Assembly (NCBI RefSeq): GCF_013466985.1
Contig: NZ_CP059164.1
Span: forward strand, 4,473,001-4,537,000
DNA: 64,000 bases
Origin: Nocardioides ungokensis
GTDB taxonomy: Bacteria; Actinomycetota; Actinomycetes; Propionibacteriales; Nocardioidaceae
Direction: 5' to 3'
Shown here in pieces: positions 1-7,415 of the stretch (the first letter of the stretch is position 1; the number at the start of each line of letters is the position of its first letter). The position numbers and the translations under genes were made by a program. Below the pieces are notes generated by a model. It was not told where the DNA came from and did no database searches. It was given only the letters and a program-made list of their open reading frames with translations.

Positions 1-124
1 CGAACGGCAGCCCGGCGTCCACGTCGGAGTGCACGGCCACGGTCTCGATGCCGAGCCGGCGGCAGGTCGCGAAGACCCGGCGGGCGATCTCGCCGCGATT
101 GGCGACCAGGAGTCTCGTGATCAT
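1..124 (-). CDS. Acyl-CoA carboxylase biotin carboxylase subunit (5' end only)
   Basis: Only the first 41 codons are in the window; the rest lies beyond base 1. The protein starts MITRLLVANRGEIARRV, the standard start of biotin carboxylases (ATP-grasp enzymes that carboxylate biotin on a carrier domain using bicarbonate). The start codon is 4 bases downstream of the carboxyltransferase stop, so the two subunits are the last genes of one operon. Which acyl-CoA the holoenzyme uses cannot be read from this fragment; the operon content favours 3-methylcrotonyl-CoA or a related branched acyl-CoA. Whether a biotin carrier domain is fused at the C-terminus is not visible. Confidence 0.88.
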   Translation of the reverse strand, partial: MITRLLVANRGEIARRVFATCRRLGIETVAVHSDVDAGLPF

Positions 125-128
125 GGGG

Positions 129-1766
129 TCACATCCTGAAGACGCCGAAGCGGTCGGTGCCGCTGTACGCCTTGTTCTCGATGACGGACAGGCAGATGCC
201 CAGGACGGTCCGGGTGTCGCGCGGGTCGATGACCCCGTCGTCGTAGAGCATCCCGGAGAGGAAGAACGGCAGGCTCTGCTCCTCGACCGAGGCCTCGATG
301 AACTCGCGCATGGCGGCGTCGCCGGCCTCGTCGTACTCCTTGCCCTTCGCCTCCGCGGCGGCGCGGGCGACGATCGAGAGGACGCCGGCGAGCTGGGCCG
401 GACCCATCACCGCGGACTTGGCGCTCGGCCAGGTGAAGAGGAAGCGCGGGTCGTAGGCGCGGCCGTTCATGCCGTAGTTGCCCGCGCCGTAGGACGCTCC
501 CATGATCACGCTCAGGTGCGGGACGGTGCTGTTGCTGACCGCGTTGATCATCATCGCGCCGTGCTTGATGATGCCGCCCTGCTCGTACTCCTTGCCGACC
601 ATGTAGCCGGTGGTGTTGTGCAGGAACAGCAGGGGCACGTCGACCTGGTTGGCCAGCTGGATGAACTGGGTGGCCTTCTGGGCCTCCTCGGAGAAGAGCA
701 CGCCCTGCGCGTTGGCGAGGATCCCGACCTGGCGGCCGTGGATCTTCGCCCAGCCGGTCACCAGCGACGGCCCGTAGAGGGGCTTGAACTCGTCGAAGGC
801 CACGCCGTTGGTCGGCGAGACCCCATCGACCAGCCGGGCGATCACCTCGCGCGGGTCGAAGGGCTCCTTCAGATCCGTGGGGATCAGGTCGAGCAGACCC
901 TCGGGGTCCGCGTCGGGCTCGGCGTACGCCGAGTCGGCGTTCGTTGACGCCGTGACCTCGCCGAGTCGGCGCTGGTTGACGTCCTGGGGTGTCAACGAAC
1001 GCCGACTCGGCGTCGCCTTTCGCCAGTTCAGCCGTGCCACGATGCGCCGGCCGATCCGGAGCGCGTCGTGCTCGTCCTCGGCCAGGTAGTCGGCCAGGCC
1101 GGAGACCCGGGCGTGCATCTCCGCGCCGCCGAGCGACTCGTCGTCGGACTCCTCGCCGGTGGCCATCTTCACCAGGGGCGGCCCGCCGAGGAACACCTTG
1201 GCCTGCTCCTTGACCATCACCGTGTAGTCGCTCATGCCTGGCACGTAGGCGCCGCCGGCGGTGGAGTTGCCGAAGACGATCGCCACGGTCGGCTGCTTGG
1301 CGGCCGAGGAGCGGGTGATGTCGCGGAAGAGCTTCCCGCCGGGGATGAAGATCTCCTTCTGCGTGGGCAGGTCGGCGCCGCCGGACTCGACCAGCGCGAC
1401 CGTCGGCAGCCCGTTCTCCTCGGCGATCTGGGAGGCGCGGAAGATCTTCTTGACCGTCCAGGGGTTCGACGCACCGCCCTTCACCGACGGGTCGTTGGCC
1501 GTGATCATGCACTCGACGCCCTCGATGACGCCGATGCCGGTCACCACGCTCGCGCCGACGGTGAAGTCCGACCCCCAGCCGGCCAGCGGGCTCAGCTCGA
1601 GGAACGCCGAGCCCTCGTCGACGAGCAGCTCGATCCGCTCGCGCGGCAGCAGCTTGCCCCGCGCGTGGTGGCGCTCGACGTACTTCTCACCGCCCCCGGC
1701 CACCGCCTTGGCGTGCTCGGCGTCGAGGTCGGCGAGCTTCTCGAGCATCGCCTCACGGTTGCTCAT
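129..1766 (-). CDS. Acyl-CoA carboxylase carboxyltransferase (beta) subunit with in-frame palindromic insert
   Basis: 545-residue carboxyltransferase that moves the carboxyl group from biotin to an acyl-CoA. Two crotonase-like halves are visible: an N-half with GGADLPTQKEIFIPGG and GNSTAGGAYVPGMSDY, and a C-half with GILANAQGVLFSEEAQKATQ and MGASYGAGNYGMNGRAYDP. It ends FGVFRM, as in AccD1/MccB-type proteins. Between the halves, residues about 252-281 are encoded by an 88-bp perfect-armed palindrome (926-1013); I recall no counterpart for this stretch in the family. It sits in the interdomain linker, where extra residues are likely tolerated. The ATG overlaps the acyl-CoA dehydrogenase stop (ATGA). 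The operon context suggests 3-methylcrotonyl-CoA or geranyl-CoA carboxylase; propionyl-CoA carboxylase is less likely. Confidence 0.93.
   Translation of the reverse strand: MSNREAMLEKLADLDAEHAKAVAGGGEKYVERHHARGKLLPRERIELLVDEGSAFLELSPLAGWGSDFTVGASVVTGIGVIEGVECMITANDPSVKGGASNPWTVKKIFRASQIAEENGLPTVALVESGGADLPTQKEIFIPGGKLFRDITRSSAAKQPTVAIVFGNSTAGGAYVPGMSDYTVMVKEQAKVFLGGPPLVKMATGEESDDESLGGAEMHARVSGLADYLAEDEHDALRIGRRIVARLNWRKATPSRRSLTPQDVNQRRLGEVTASTNADSAYAEPDADPEGLLDLIPTDLKEPFDPREVIARLVDGVSPTNGVAFDEFKPLYGPSLVTGWAKIHGRQVGILANAQGVLFSEEAQKATQFIQLANQVDVPLLFLHNTTGYMVGKEYEQGGIIKHGAMMINAVSNSTVPHLSVIMGASYGAGNYGMNGRAYDPRFLFTWPSAKSAVMGPAQLAGVLSIVARAAAEAKGKEYDEAGDAAMREFIEASVEEQSLPFFLSGMLYDDGVIDPRDTRTVLGICLSVIENKAYSGTDRFGVFRM
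926..1013. repeat. 88-bp palindromic element inside the carboxyltransferase gene
   Basis: Two 23-bp arms, 926-948 and 991-1013, are perfect reverse complements. A third, imperfect copy of the arm core lies between them at 960-980 (GCCGAGTCGGCGCTGGTTGAC-like, sharing about 19 of 21 bases). The layout is therefore arm, degenerate copy, inverted arm, as in the intergenic elements at 20956 and 42095, although the base sequence differs. In the accD frame the element has no stop codon and is translated as a polar, arginine- and threonine-rich stretch. Confidence 0.9.
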
Positions 1767-2925
1767 GGGGTGTACCCCAGCAGCTTTGCGGCCAGATCCG
1801 TCAGCACCTCGGTGGCTCCTCCTCCGATCGGCAGGATCCGGGCGTCGCGGTAGTGCCGCTCCACCTCGGTCCCGTGCATGTAGCCGGTCCCGCCGTGCAG
1901 CTGGACGGCCTCGTGGCAGACGTACGTCGCGGCGTCGCAGGCGGTCTGCTTGGCCAGGCAGGCCTCGGCGATCACGCTGGGCCCGTCCCCTCGGCTGCCC
2001 GCCACGTGGCGCGCGGCCACCTCGCGGGTGTAGGTCCGGGCGACCTCGACCTGCCTGTGCATCTCGACCAGCTTGTGGCGCACCACCTGGTTGGCGATGA
2101 GCGGCTTGCCGAAGGTCTCGCGCTCCCGGCAGTACGCCGCGGTGAGCGCCAGCGAACGGGCGGCGATGCCGTAGGCGTGCACCGCGAGCGCGATCCGCTC
2201 GACCACGAACTGCTCGGCGATCTGGTAGAAGCCGGAGTTCTCGGCGCCGACCAGGTTGGCGGCCGGGACGCGCACGTCGGCGAAGGACAGCTCGGCGGTG
2301 TCCGAGCAGTGCCAGCCCATCTTGGCCAGCGCCCGGTCGACGGTGAAGCCGGGCGTGCCCTTCTCGATGACCAGCAGGCTCACCCCGGCATGGCCCGGCG
2401 GACCGGTGCGGACGGCGGTGGTCACGAAGTCGGCCCGCACCCGCTGGTGATGAAGGTCTTGGCGCCGTTGACGACGTAGACGTCCCCGTCACCCCCTCCC
2501 CGTTCGAGCCGGGCCGTGGTGCGGATCCCGGCGACGTCGGACCCGCCCCCGGGCTCGGTGATCGCCAGGGCGCCGATCTTCTCGCCCGCCAGGGCGGGCC
2601 GGACGAAGCGGTCGACGAGCTCGGGCGAGCCGTTCGCGGCGAGGTGCGGCAGCGCGATGCCGCCGGTGAAGAGGCCGGCCATCAGCCCGCTCGAGGCGCC
2701 GGCCTCGAACATCGACTCCTGGACCGTGACGGTGTCGAGCAGGTCCCCGCCCTCGCCTCCCACGGACTCCGGGAAGGAGATGCCGAGCAGGCCCTGCTTG
2801 GCGGCGGCCCGGTGCAGCTCGCGCGGGATCTCGCCGCGGTCCTCCCACTCCTGGAGGTGCGGCGCCACCTCGCGGCGGACGAACTCGGCCGCGGTCCGCC
2901 TGAGGGCCTCGCGGGTCTCGTTCAT
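1763..2925 (-). CDS. Acyl-CoA dehydrogenase (frameshifted at 2440-2442)
   Basis: FAD-dependent dehydrogenase that makes an alpha,beta double bond in an acyl-CoA. The N-terminal part starts MNETREALRRTAAEF and contains the substrate and FAD loops (ITEPGGGSDVAGIRT, VNGAKTFITSG). The C-terminal part continues in another frame from RADFVTTAVRTG through RETFGKPLIANQ to LHGGTGYMHGTEVERHYRD and ends KLLGYTP. Restoring one G in the GGG run opposite 2440-2442 joins ITSG to VRADFVTT and gives about 388 residues, normal for the family. The start overlaps the AtuA-like stop (ATGA) and the stop overlaps the carboxyltransferase start. In this setting it may be an isovaleryl- or citronellyl-CoA-type dehydrogenase; the substrate is an inference. 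Confidence 0.9.
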
Positions 2926-4652
2926 ACGAGCAGCCCCTCCTGGATGTGCACGGTCCGCGAGCGCACCCACTCACCGAGCCCCTTCGCCTGCGGGTCGAAG
3001 CGGGTGGAGGCGGCCACGCCCCGACCGAGGAGGCCGCGGATCACGACGTTGACGGCGCCGAGGTTCGGCAGGTTGTAGACGTCGATCTCGAGGTCGGCCG
3101 CCTCGGGGACCAGCTCGCGCACCTTCTTGGGGGTGATCAGCTTGGTGAGCCAGGTGACGCGGGCGTCGTACTGCTCCGAGCCGTCGTGGACCACCCACAG
3201 GCCGAGGTTGGCGTCGCCGCCCTTGTCGCCGGAGCGGGCATGGACGAAGGTGCCGAGCGTCATCCGGCGATTGAGCTCGTCGGCAGGTGCGGGGTACGGC
3301 GAGGGGCGCCGGCCCGCGTCGGGCGGGACCTCCCCGAGCTCGGTGGGGTCGGCCACCACCTCACGGGTCCCGTCGGCGTGCACGACCGTGTGGGTGACCT
3401 CGGTCCGGTCGACGTACTCCGGGCGGTAGACGCCGTACGGCGTGGGCGGGGCGGGCGGCGCGGTCATCGTGAAGCCCGGGTACGACGCCAGGGCCAGCTC
3501 GATGGCGGGGCCGGTGAAGGCCTTGGCACACGGGTCCGGCGAGGGGTCCATCACCGTGACCCGCAGCAGGCACGAGGCGCCCTCCTCGGTGTCGGCGTCG
3601 GCGGCCGGCAGGGCCGTGCGCGTCCAGGAGACGGTCTCGGCGCGCAGCGACGGAGCGAGCTGCTCGCGCACCCACGCGGCCTTCTCCTCGATGTCGAGGC
3701 CGGTCAGCACCAGCTCGACGGAGTTGCGGAAGCCGCCGAGCTCGTTGACGCAGACCTTCAGCCGCCGCGGCGGCGCCGAGCCCCGCACGCCCGAGACCGC
3801 CACCCGGTCGGGGCCCTGCTGCTCGAGCTGCACCGTGTCGAGCCGGGTCGTGACGTCGGGGCCGAGGTAGTGGGTCGACTGGATCTCGTAGACCAGCTGG
3901 GCGGTGACCGTGTCGACGGTGACCGCGCCTCCGGTGCCGTCCTGCTTGGTGATCACGCACGAGCCGTCGGCAGCGATCTCGGCCAGCGGGAAGCCCAGCG
4001 GCCAGCCGTCGCGGGGCAGCTCGAGGAAGCCGGAGAAGTTCCCGCCGGTGGCCTGGGTCCCGCACTCGAGCACGTGGCCGGCCACCACGGCTCCCGCCAG
4101 CTCGTCGTACGACGTGGGGGTCCAGCCGAAGTGGGCGACCGCCGGCCCGACGACCAGGGACGCGTCGGTGACCCGGCCGGTGACGACGACGTCGGCGCCC
4201 GCCCGCAGGGCCGCGGCGATCCCGAAGCCGCCGAGGTAGGCGTTGGCCGTCAGCGCCCCCTCCCAGCCGAGCTCGCCGGCGCGGGGGCGCAGGTCGTCGC
4301 CCTCCACGTGGGCGACGTCGGCGTCGAGGCCGAGCCCCTTGGCCACCTCCCGCAGCCGGTCGGCGAGGCCGGCGGGGTTGAGCCCGCCGGCGTTGGCGAC
4401 GATCTTCACGCCGCGCTCCAGCGCCAGCCCGAGGCAGTCCTCGGCCTGCCGGACGAAGGTGCGCGCGTAGCCCAGCGACGCGTCCTTCATCGTGTCCTTG
4501 CCGAGGATCAGCATGGTCAGCTCGGCGAGGTAGTCGCCGGTCAGCACGTCGAGGCCGTGCCCGCCGGCGGAGCCCTCGAGCATCTCGCGCATCGCGGAGA
4601 GCCGGTCGCCGTAGAAGCCCGAGCAGTTGCCGATGCGCAGCACCTCAGCCAC
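2922..4652 (-). CDS. Acyclic terpene utilisation AtuA-like protein (DUF1446)
   Basis: 576-residue protein of the AtuA family, found in citronellol/geraniol and leucine-type degradation clusters; its biochemical role is not settled. Visible family features are the N-terminal RIGNCSGFYGDRLSAM, the glycine-rich NAGGLNPAGLADRLREVAKG and VVTGRVTDASLVVGPA, and a C-terminal domain with HARSGDKGGDANLGLWV. GTG at 4652 is preferred as start because it overlaps the end of the upstream gene by 8 bases and begins VAEVLRIGNCSG; a GTG 27 bases further upstream would add residues encoded by the neighbour's tail. Its TGA overlaps the acyl-CoA dehydrogenase ATG. Co-transcription with a carboxylase and a dehydrogenase supports a role in branched acyl-CoA catabolism. 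Confidence 0.88.
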   Translation of the reverse strand: MAEVLRIGNCSGFYGDRLSAMREMLEGSAGGHGLDVLTGDYLAELTMLILGKDTMKDASLGYARTFVRQAEDCLGLALERGVKIVANAGGLNPAGLADRLREVAKGLGLDADVAHVEGDDLRPRAGELGWEGALTANAYLGGFGIAAALRAGADVVVTGRVTDASLVVGPAVAHFGWTPTSYDELAGAVVAGHVLECGTQATGGNFSGFLELPRDGWPLGFPLAEIAADGSCVITKQDGTGGAVTVDTVTAQLVYEIQSTHYLGPDVTTRLDTVQLEQQGPDRVAVSGVRGSAPPRRLKVCVNELGGFRNSVELVLTGLDIEEKAAWVREQLAPSLRAETVSWTRTALPAADADTEEGASCLLRVTVMDPSPDPCAKAFTGPAIELALASYPGFTMTAPPAPPTPYGVYRPEYVDRTEVTHTVVHADGTREVVADPTELGEVPPDAGRRPSPYPAPADELNRRMTLGTFVHARSGDKGGDANLGLWVVHDGSEQYDARVTWLTKLITPKKVRELVPEAADLEIDVYNLPNLGAVNVVIRGLLGRGVAASTRFDPQAKGLGEWVRSRTVHIQEGLLV

Positions 4653-5457
4653 CGGAACCCACCGCCTCGCGTCCGCCACCGGGCGGGCCGGCGAAGGCCT
4701 GGGCGATGTCGAGCCAGCGGTCGGCGTCCGCCCCGGTGGCGAGGAGGTCGGTGTCGTCGCGGTGCACCCGCTGGGTGACCAGCAGGCAGAAGTCGTACGC
4801 CGAGCCGGTCACCGTCTGGGCGGCGTCCTCGGGTCCCCACGTCCAGGTCTCGCCCGAGGGCGCCTTCAGCTCGATGCGGAACTCCTCGGCCGGGGCCGGG
4901 AGCTGGTGCACGCCGAAGGCGAAGTCACGGGTGCGTACGCCGAGGTGGGCGACGTGCCGGATCCGGTCGCTCTGCCGATCCTCGAGGGCGTCGGGCTCGA
5001 CCCCGAGGGCGGCGTACACGTCGAGCGAGTGCGCCCAGGTCTCCATGAAGCGGGCCGTGGCCATCGATGCCGGCGACATGGGCGGGCCGAACCACGGCAT
5101 CTTCTCCCCGGCGGGCAGGCCGCGCAGGGCTGCGACCAGCGCCGCCCGGGCCGCGCCCCAGCGGGCGAGCAGCGCCGTCGGGGAGAGCCGGGCCACCTCG
5201 TGCGCCTGCTGGTCGACGAACCCCGTCGGGTCCTCCATCGCACGCAGCACCAGTGCGTCCCACGCCTCCTTGTCGGTCGCCGCCGCCGTCGCGGCCTCGT
5301 CCGTCCAGAGGAGATGGGCCACCTGGGTGGCGACGTCCCAGCCGTCCGCGGGGGTCGGCATGCGCCAGCCCGCCTCGTCGAGGCCGGCGACGGCGTTCCA
5401 GAGCAGGTCGCCCTCCGCCTTCAGGTCGGCGAGCAGGCTGTCCAGCAGGTCCGTCAT
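4645..5457 (-). CDS. TIGR03084 family protein (DinB / maleylpyruvate-isomerase-like fold)
   Basis: 270-residue protein starting MTDLLDSLLADLKAEGDLLW. The motif GWDVATQVAHLLWTDEAA carries a histidine typical of the mycothiol-dependent maleylpyruvate isomerase / DinB metal-binding bundle, and WAHSLDVYAALGV and HLGVRTRDFAF supply further histidines. The family is actinobacterial and of unknown reaction; mycothiol-linked chemistry is a family-level inference. The start overlaps the TetR stop (ATGA) and the stop lies inside the AtuA-like start, so it is the second gene of the operon. Such proteins commonly accompany AtuA-like and acyl-CoA carboxylase genes in actinobacteria. Confidence 0.85.
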   Translation of the reverse strand: MTDLLDSLLADLKAEGDLLWNAVAGLDEAGWRMPTPADGWDVATQVAHLLWTDEAATAAATDKEAWDALVLRAMEDPTGFVDQQAHEVARLSPTALLARWGAARAALVAALRGLPAGEKMPWFGPPMSPASMATARFMETWAHSLDVYAALGVEPDALEDRQSDRIRHVAHLGVRTRDFAFGVHQLPAPAEEFRIELKAPSGETWTWGPEDAAQTVTGSAYDFCLLVTQRVHRDDTDLLATGADADRWLDIAQAFAGPPGGGREAVGSGG

Positions 5458-6092
5458 GCGGTCTCCTCCGACTGGTCGTCTTCAGGGGCGAGGGCGTCGT
5501 CGAGGGTGCGCGCCCACTGGTCGAGGATGCGCCGGCGGCGGCGCGCGTCGTCGGTGATCGTGTTGGCCAGGCCCAGGCCGCGGACCAGGTCGAGGGTCGC
5601 CTGCACGAGCTCGCGCTCGCCCGGCCGCGACTCGTCGGCGCCGAGCAGCTCGACCGTCAGCCGGTGGGTGTCCCGGCCGACCCGCTGCTCGAGCGGCGCG
5701 ACGGCCGCCAGCAGGGCCGGGTCGGTGCGCGCCGCCACCCAGAGCTCGAGCGCGGCAATGAAGACCGGGGAGGTGAAGTGGTCGGCGAGCATCTGCAGCA
5801 CGGCCCGGGTGCGTCGCGGGCCGGTGGGCAGCGCCCGGGCCGCGGTCTCGAGCTCGGCACGGCGCACGTCGGTGAGGTGCTCGACCGCGGCCACGACGAG
5901 GTCGTTCTTGGTCGGGAAGTGGTGCAGCTGGGCGCCCCGCGACACTCCCGCCCGCTCGGAGACCAGCGTCGTGGAGGTGCCGCCGAAGCCGCGCTCGACC
6001 AGGCACTCGACCGTCGCCTCGAGCAGCCGCGCCCGCATCGCCCGGGTGCGCTCCTCCTGGGGCACGCGGATCGACCCCGGCTGGCTGCTCAC
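5454..6092 (-). CDS. TetR/AcrR family transcriptional regulator of the carboxylase operon
   Basis: 212-residue regulator. The N-terminal helix-turn-helix is clear at residues about 20-65 (TRAMRARLLEATVECLVERG, then STTLVSERAGVSRGAQLHHF). The remainder is a ligand-binding helical domain with no recognisable ligand signature. It is the first gene of the operon running to base 1, overlapping the next gene by ATGA, so it probably represses its own operon and responds to an acyl-CoA intermediate. A 12-bp palindrome 30 bases upstream of its start (6122-6133) is a possible binding site. Confidence 0.92.
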   Translation of the reverse strand: MSSQPGSIRVPQEERTRAMRARLLEATVECLVERGFGGTSTTLVSERAGVSRGAQLHHFPTKNDLVVAAVEHLTDVRRAELETAARALPTGPRRTRAVLQMLADHFTSPVFIAALELWVAARTDPALLAAVAPLEQRVGRDTHRLTVELLGADESRPGERELVQATLDLVRGLGLANTITDDARRRRRILDQWARTLDDALAPEDDQSEETA

Positions 6093-6121
6093 CTCGTCAG
6101 CATGGCCCCGAGATCAACAAA

Positions 6122-6133
6122 CAGTCAAGACTG
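6122..6133. promoter_or_regulatory. Possible TetR operator, CAGTCAAGACTG
   Basis: Palindrome CAGTC-AA-GACTG, 30 bases upstream of the TetR start and in the 69-bp gap before the metallopeptidase stop. It lies in an AT-richer stretch (ACAAACAGTCAAGACTGACT) where the operon promoter should be. It is short, so chance is possible. Confidence 0.45.
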
Positions 6134-6161
6134 ACTTTTTGTGCTCGCCTTCCGGCAAGAG

Positions 6162-7241
6162 TCAGAAGGTGATGTGCCGGGCGGCGAACGCGTCCTTGAC
6201 CGCCTTTGCCGCGGCCGGGCCCTGGTCGGCCAGCGCCTGCTCGTACGTCGCCTTGGCGGCATCGCTGAAGGAGGTGTCCGGGGCGTAGTCGAACTGGCTG
6301 TCGATCAGGGTGCGGTCCCAGTCGCGGGTGGTGAAGCCGAGGGCGACGTAGCGCTGCCGGATGTCCCACAGGGCGGCGCTCCAGATCGTGCCGTCGAAGT
6401 GCACCTCACCGATGCGGTCCTCCAGCACGCGGTTGGTGTCCAGGCGGCGCAGGCAGTGCGGCACGGTGCTCGTGTAGGAGACCGAGTCCCAGTCGGCGAC
6501 GCAGGGCTTCGGCGTCTTGACCGGCCAGCCGTACTGCTGGGCGGCGTCGAGCCCGACCGTCACGGCGAGGTAGTCGCCGAACGCCTCACCGATCGACCCG
6601 GCGTCCAGGCTGGACCCGAATCCCGGGACCTGCGAGTCGTGCACGGCGTGGCCGTACTCGTGGACGATCACCTCGGCGTCCTCGGCGTCGTCGACACCCC
6701 CCTTGCCGAACCGGAGGAAGTCCTGCTTGTCGGTGGAGTAGCTGTTGTCGATGCCGTACTGGTCGATGCGCACGTCCTGGCTCTCGGCGTTCACCGGCGG
6801 CAGCGTCGAGCCGAAGCCCAGCGACTGGATGTACTCCTGCGCCTGGTTGACCCAGAAGTAGGCCATCACCTGCTCGAAGCGGTCGTCGTCGCGCCGGTAG
6901 ACGAACGTGTTGGTCGCGCTGTACGCCAGCGGGCCGGTCGAGGTGCGGACGTTGGCCCACTTCCCGACGAGGTTGCCGGAGCCGTCGAGGTTGCGCAGCT
7001 GCACGGTGGCGTACTGCGAGGCGGGGACGGCCGTCGCGGAGTCCTTCTGGTCCGTGAGCGACTCGTCGCCCGAGGACTGCACCGGGTTCACCTTGAAGAC
7101 GCTGCCGGTGCCGGTGCTCGAGCCGCTGCCCGGCTTGGTCGCCGCGGCCGGCGACGCCAGCGACAGGCCGGCTCCCAGGCTGGTGGCCAGGCACGCCGCG
7201 GTGGCGAGCAGGACGGTCGGCTTCTTCGTGAGGTGGGTCAT
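6162..7241 (-). CDS. Secreted zinc metallopeptidase (thermolysin/fungalysin-like, HEYGH)
   Basis: 359-residue protein with a Sec signal peptide (MTHLTKKPTVLLATAACLA and a cleavage region near ASPAAA). The zinc motif HEYGHAVHD is followed about 20 residues later by GEAFGDYLAVTVG, whose glutamate would be the third zinc ligand, as in M4/M36 gluzincins. No large propeptide is visible, so it is shorter than classical fungalysin. The ATG at 7241 is chosen because GGGGAG lies 8 bases upstream and the signal peptide begins there. It stands alone, downstream of the divergently regulated carboxylase operon. A 12-bp direct repeat CCCTGCGGTGAA (7252-7263 and 7268-7279) lies just upstream of its ribosome-binding site. 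Confidence 0.85.
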   Translation of the reverse strand: MTHLTKKPTVLLATAACLATSLGAGLSLASPAAATKPGSGSSTGTGSVFKVNPVQSSGDESLTDQKDSATAVPASQYATVQLRNLDGSGNLVGKWANVRTSTGPLAYSATNTFVYRRDDDRFEQVMAYFWVNQAQEYIQSLGFGSTLPPVNAESQDVRIDQYGIDNSYSTDKQDFLRFGKGGVDDAEDAEVIVHEYGHAVHDSQVPGFGSSLDAGSIGEAFGDYLAVTVGLDAAQQYGWPVKTPKPCVADWDSVSYTSTVPHCLRRLDTNRVLEDRIGEVHFDGTIWSAALWDIRQRYVALGFTTRDWDRTLIDSQFDYAPDTSFSDAAKATYEQALADQGPAAAKAVKDAFAARHITF

Positions 7242-7415
7242 GTGAGAGCTCCCCTGCGGTGAAAAGGCCCTGCGGTGAATGGCCCTGCTGGATGATCGCC
7301 CCGGTCCGGGCGCCGCCTCCGGGAATGTATCCGGCAATCCGGCCGGTGAACAGGACGGACGGCGCCCGAATACCGGGGATGGGGCACGGCGAGGTGCGCA
7401 CTCACCGGTGAGACG

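Noticed and set aside
926..1013. Chimeric assembly join inside accD
   Set aside because: The reading frame is open on both sides and the element has the same architecture as the intergenic elements. An assembly fault would not give a perfect in-frame palindrome.
2422..2492. Acyl-CoA dehydrogenase as a pseudogene
   Set aside because: A single base in a G run restores the full conserved sequence, and many other genes here have the same type of lesion.
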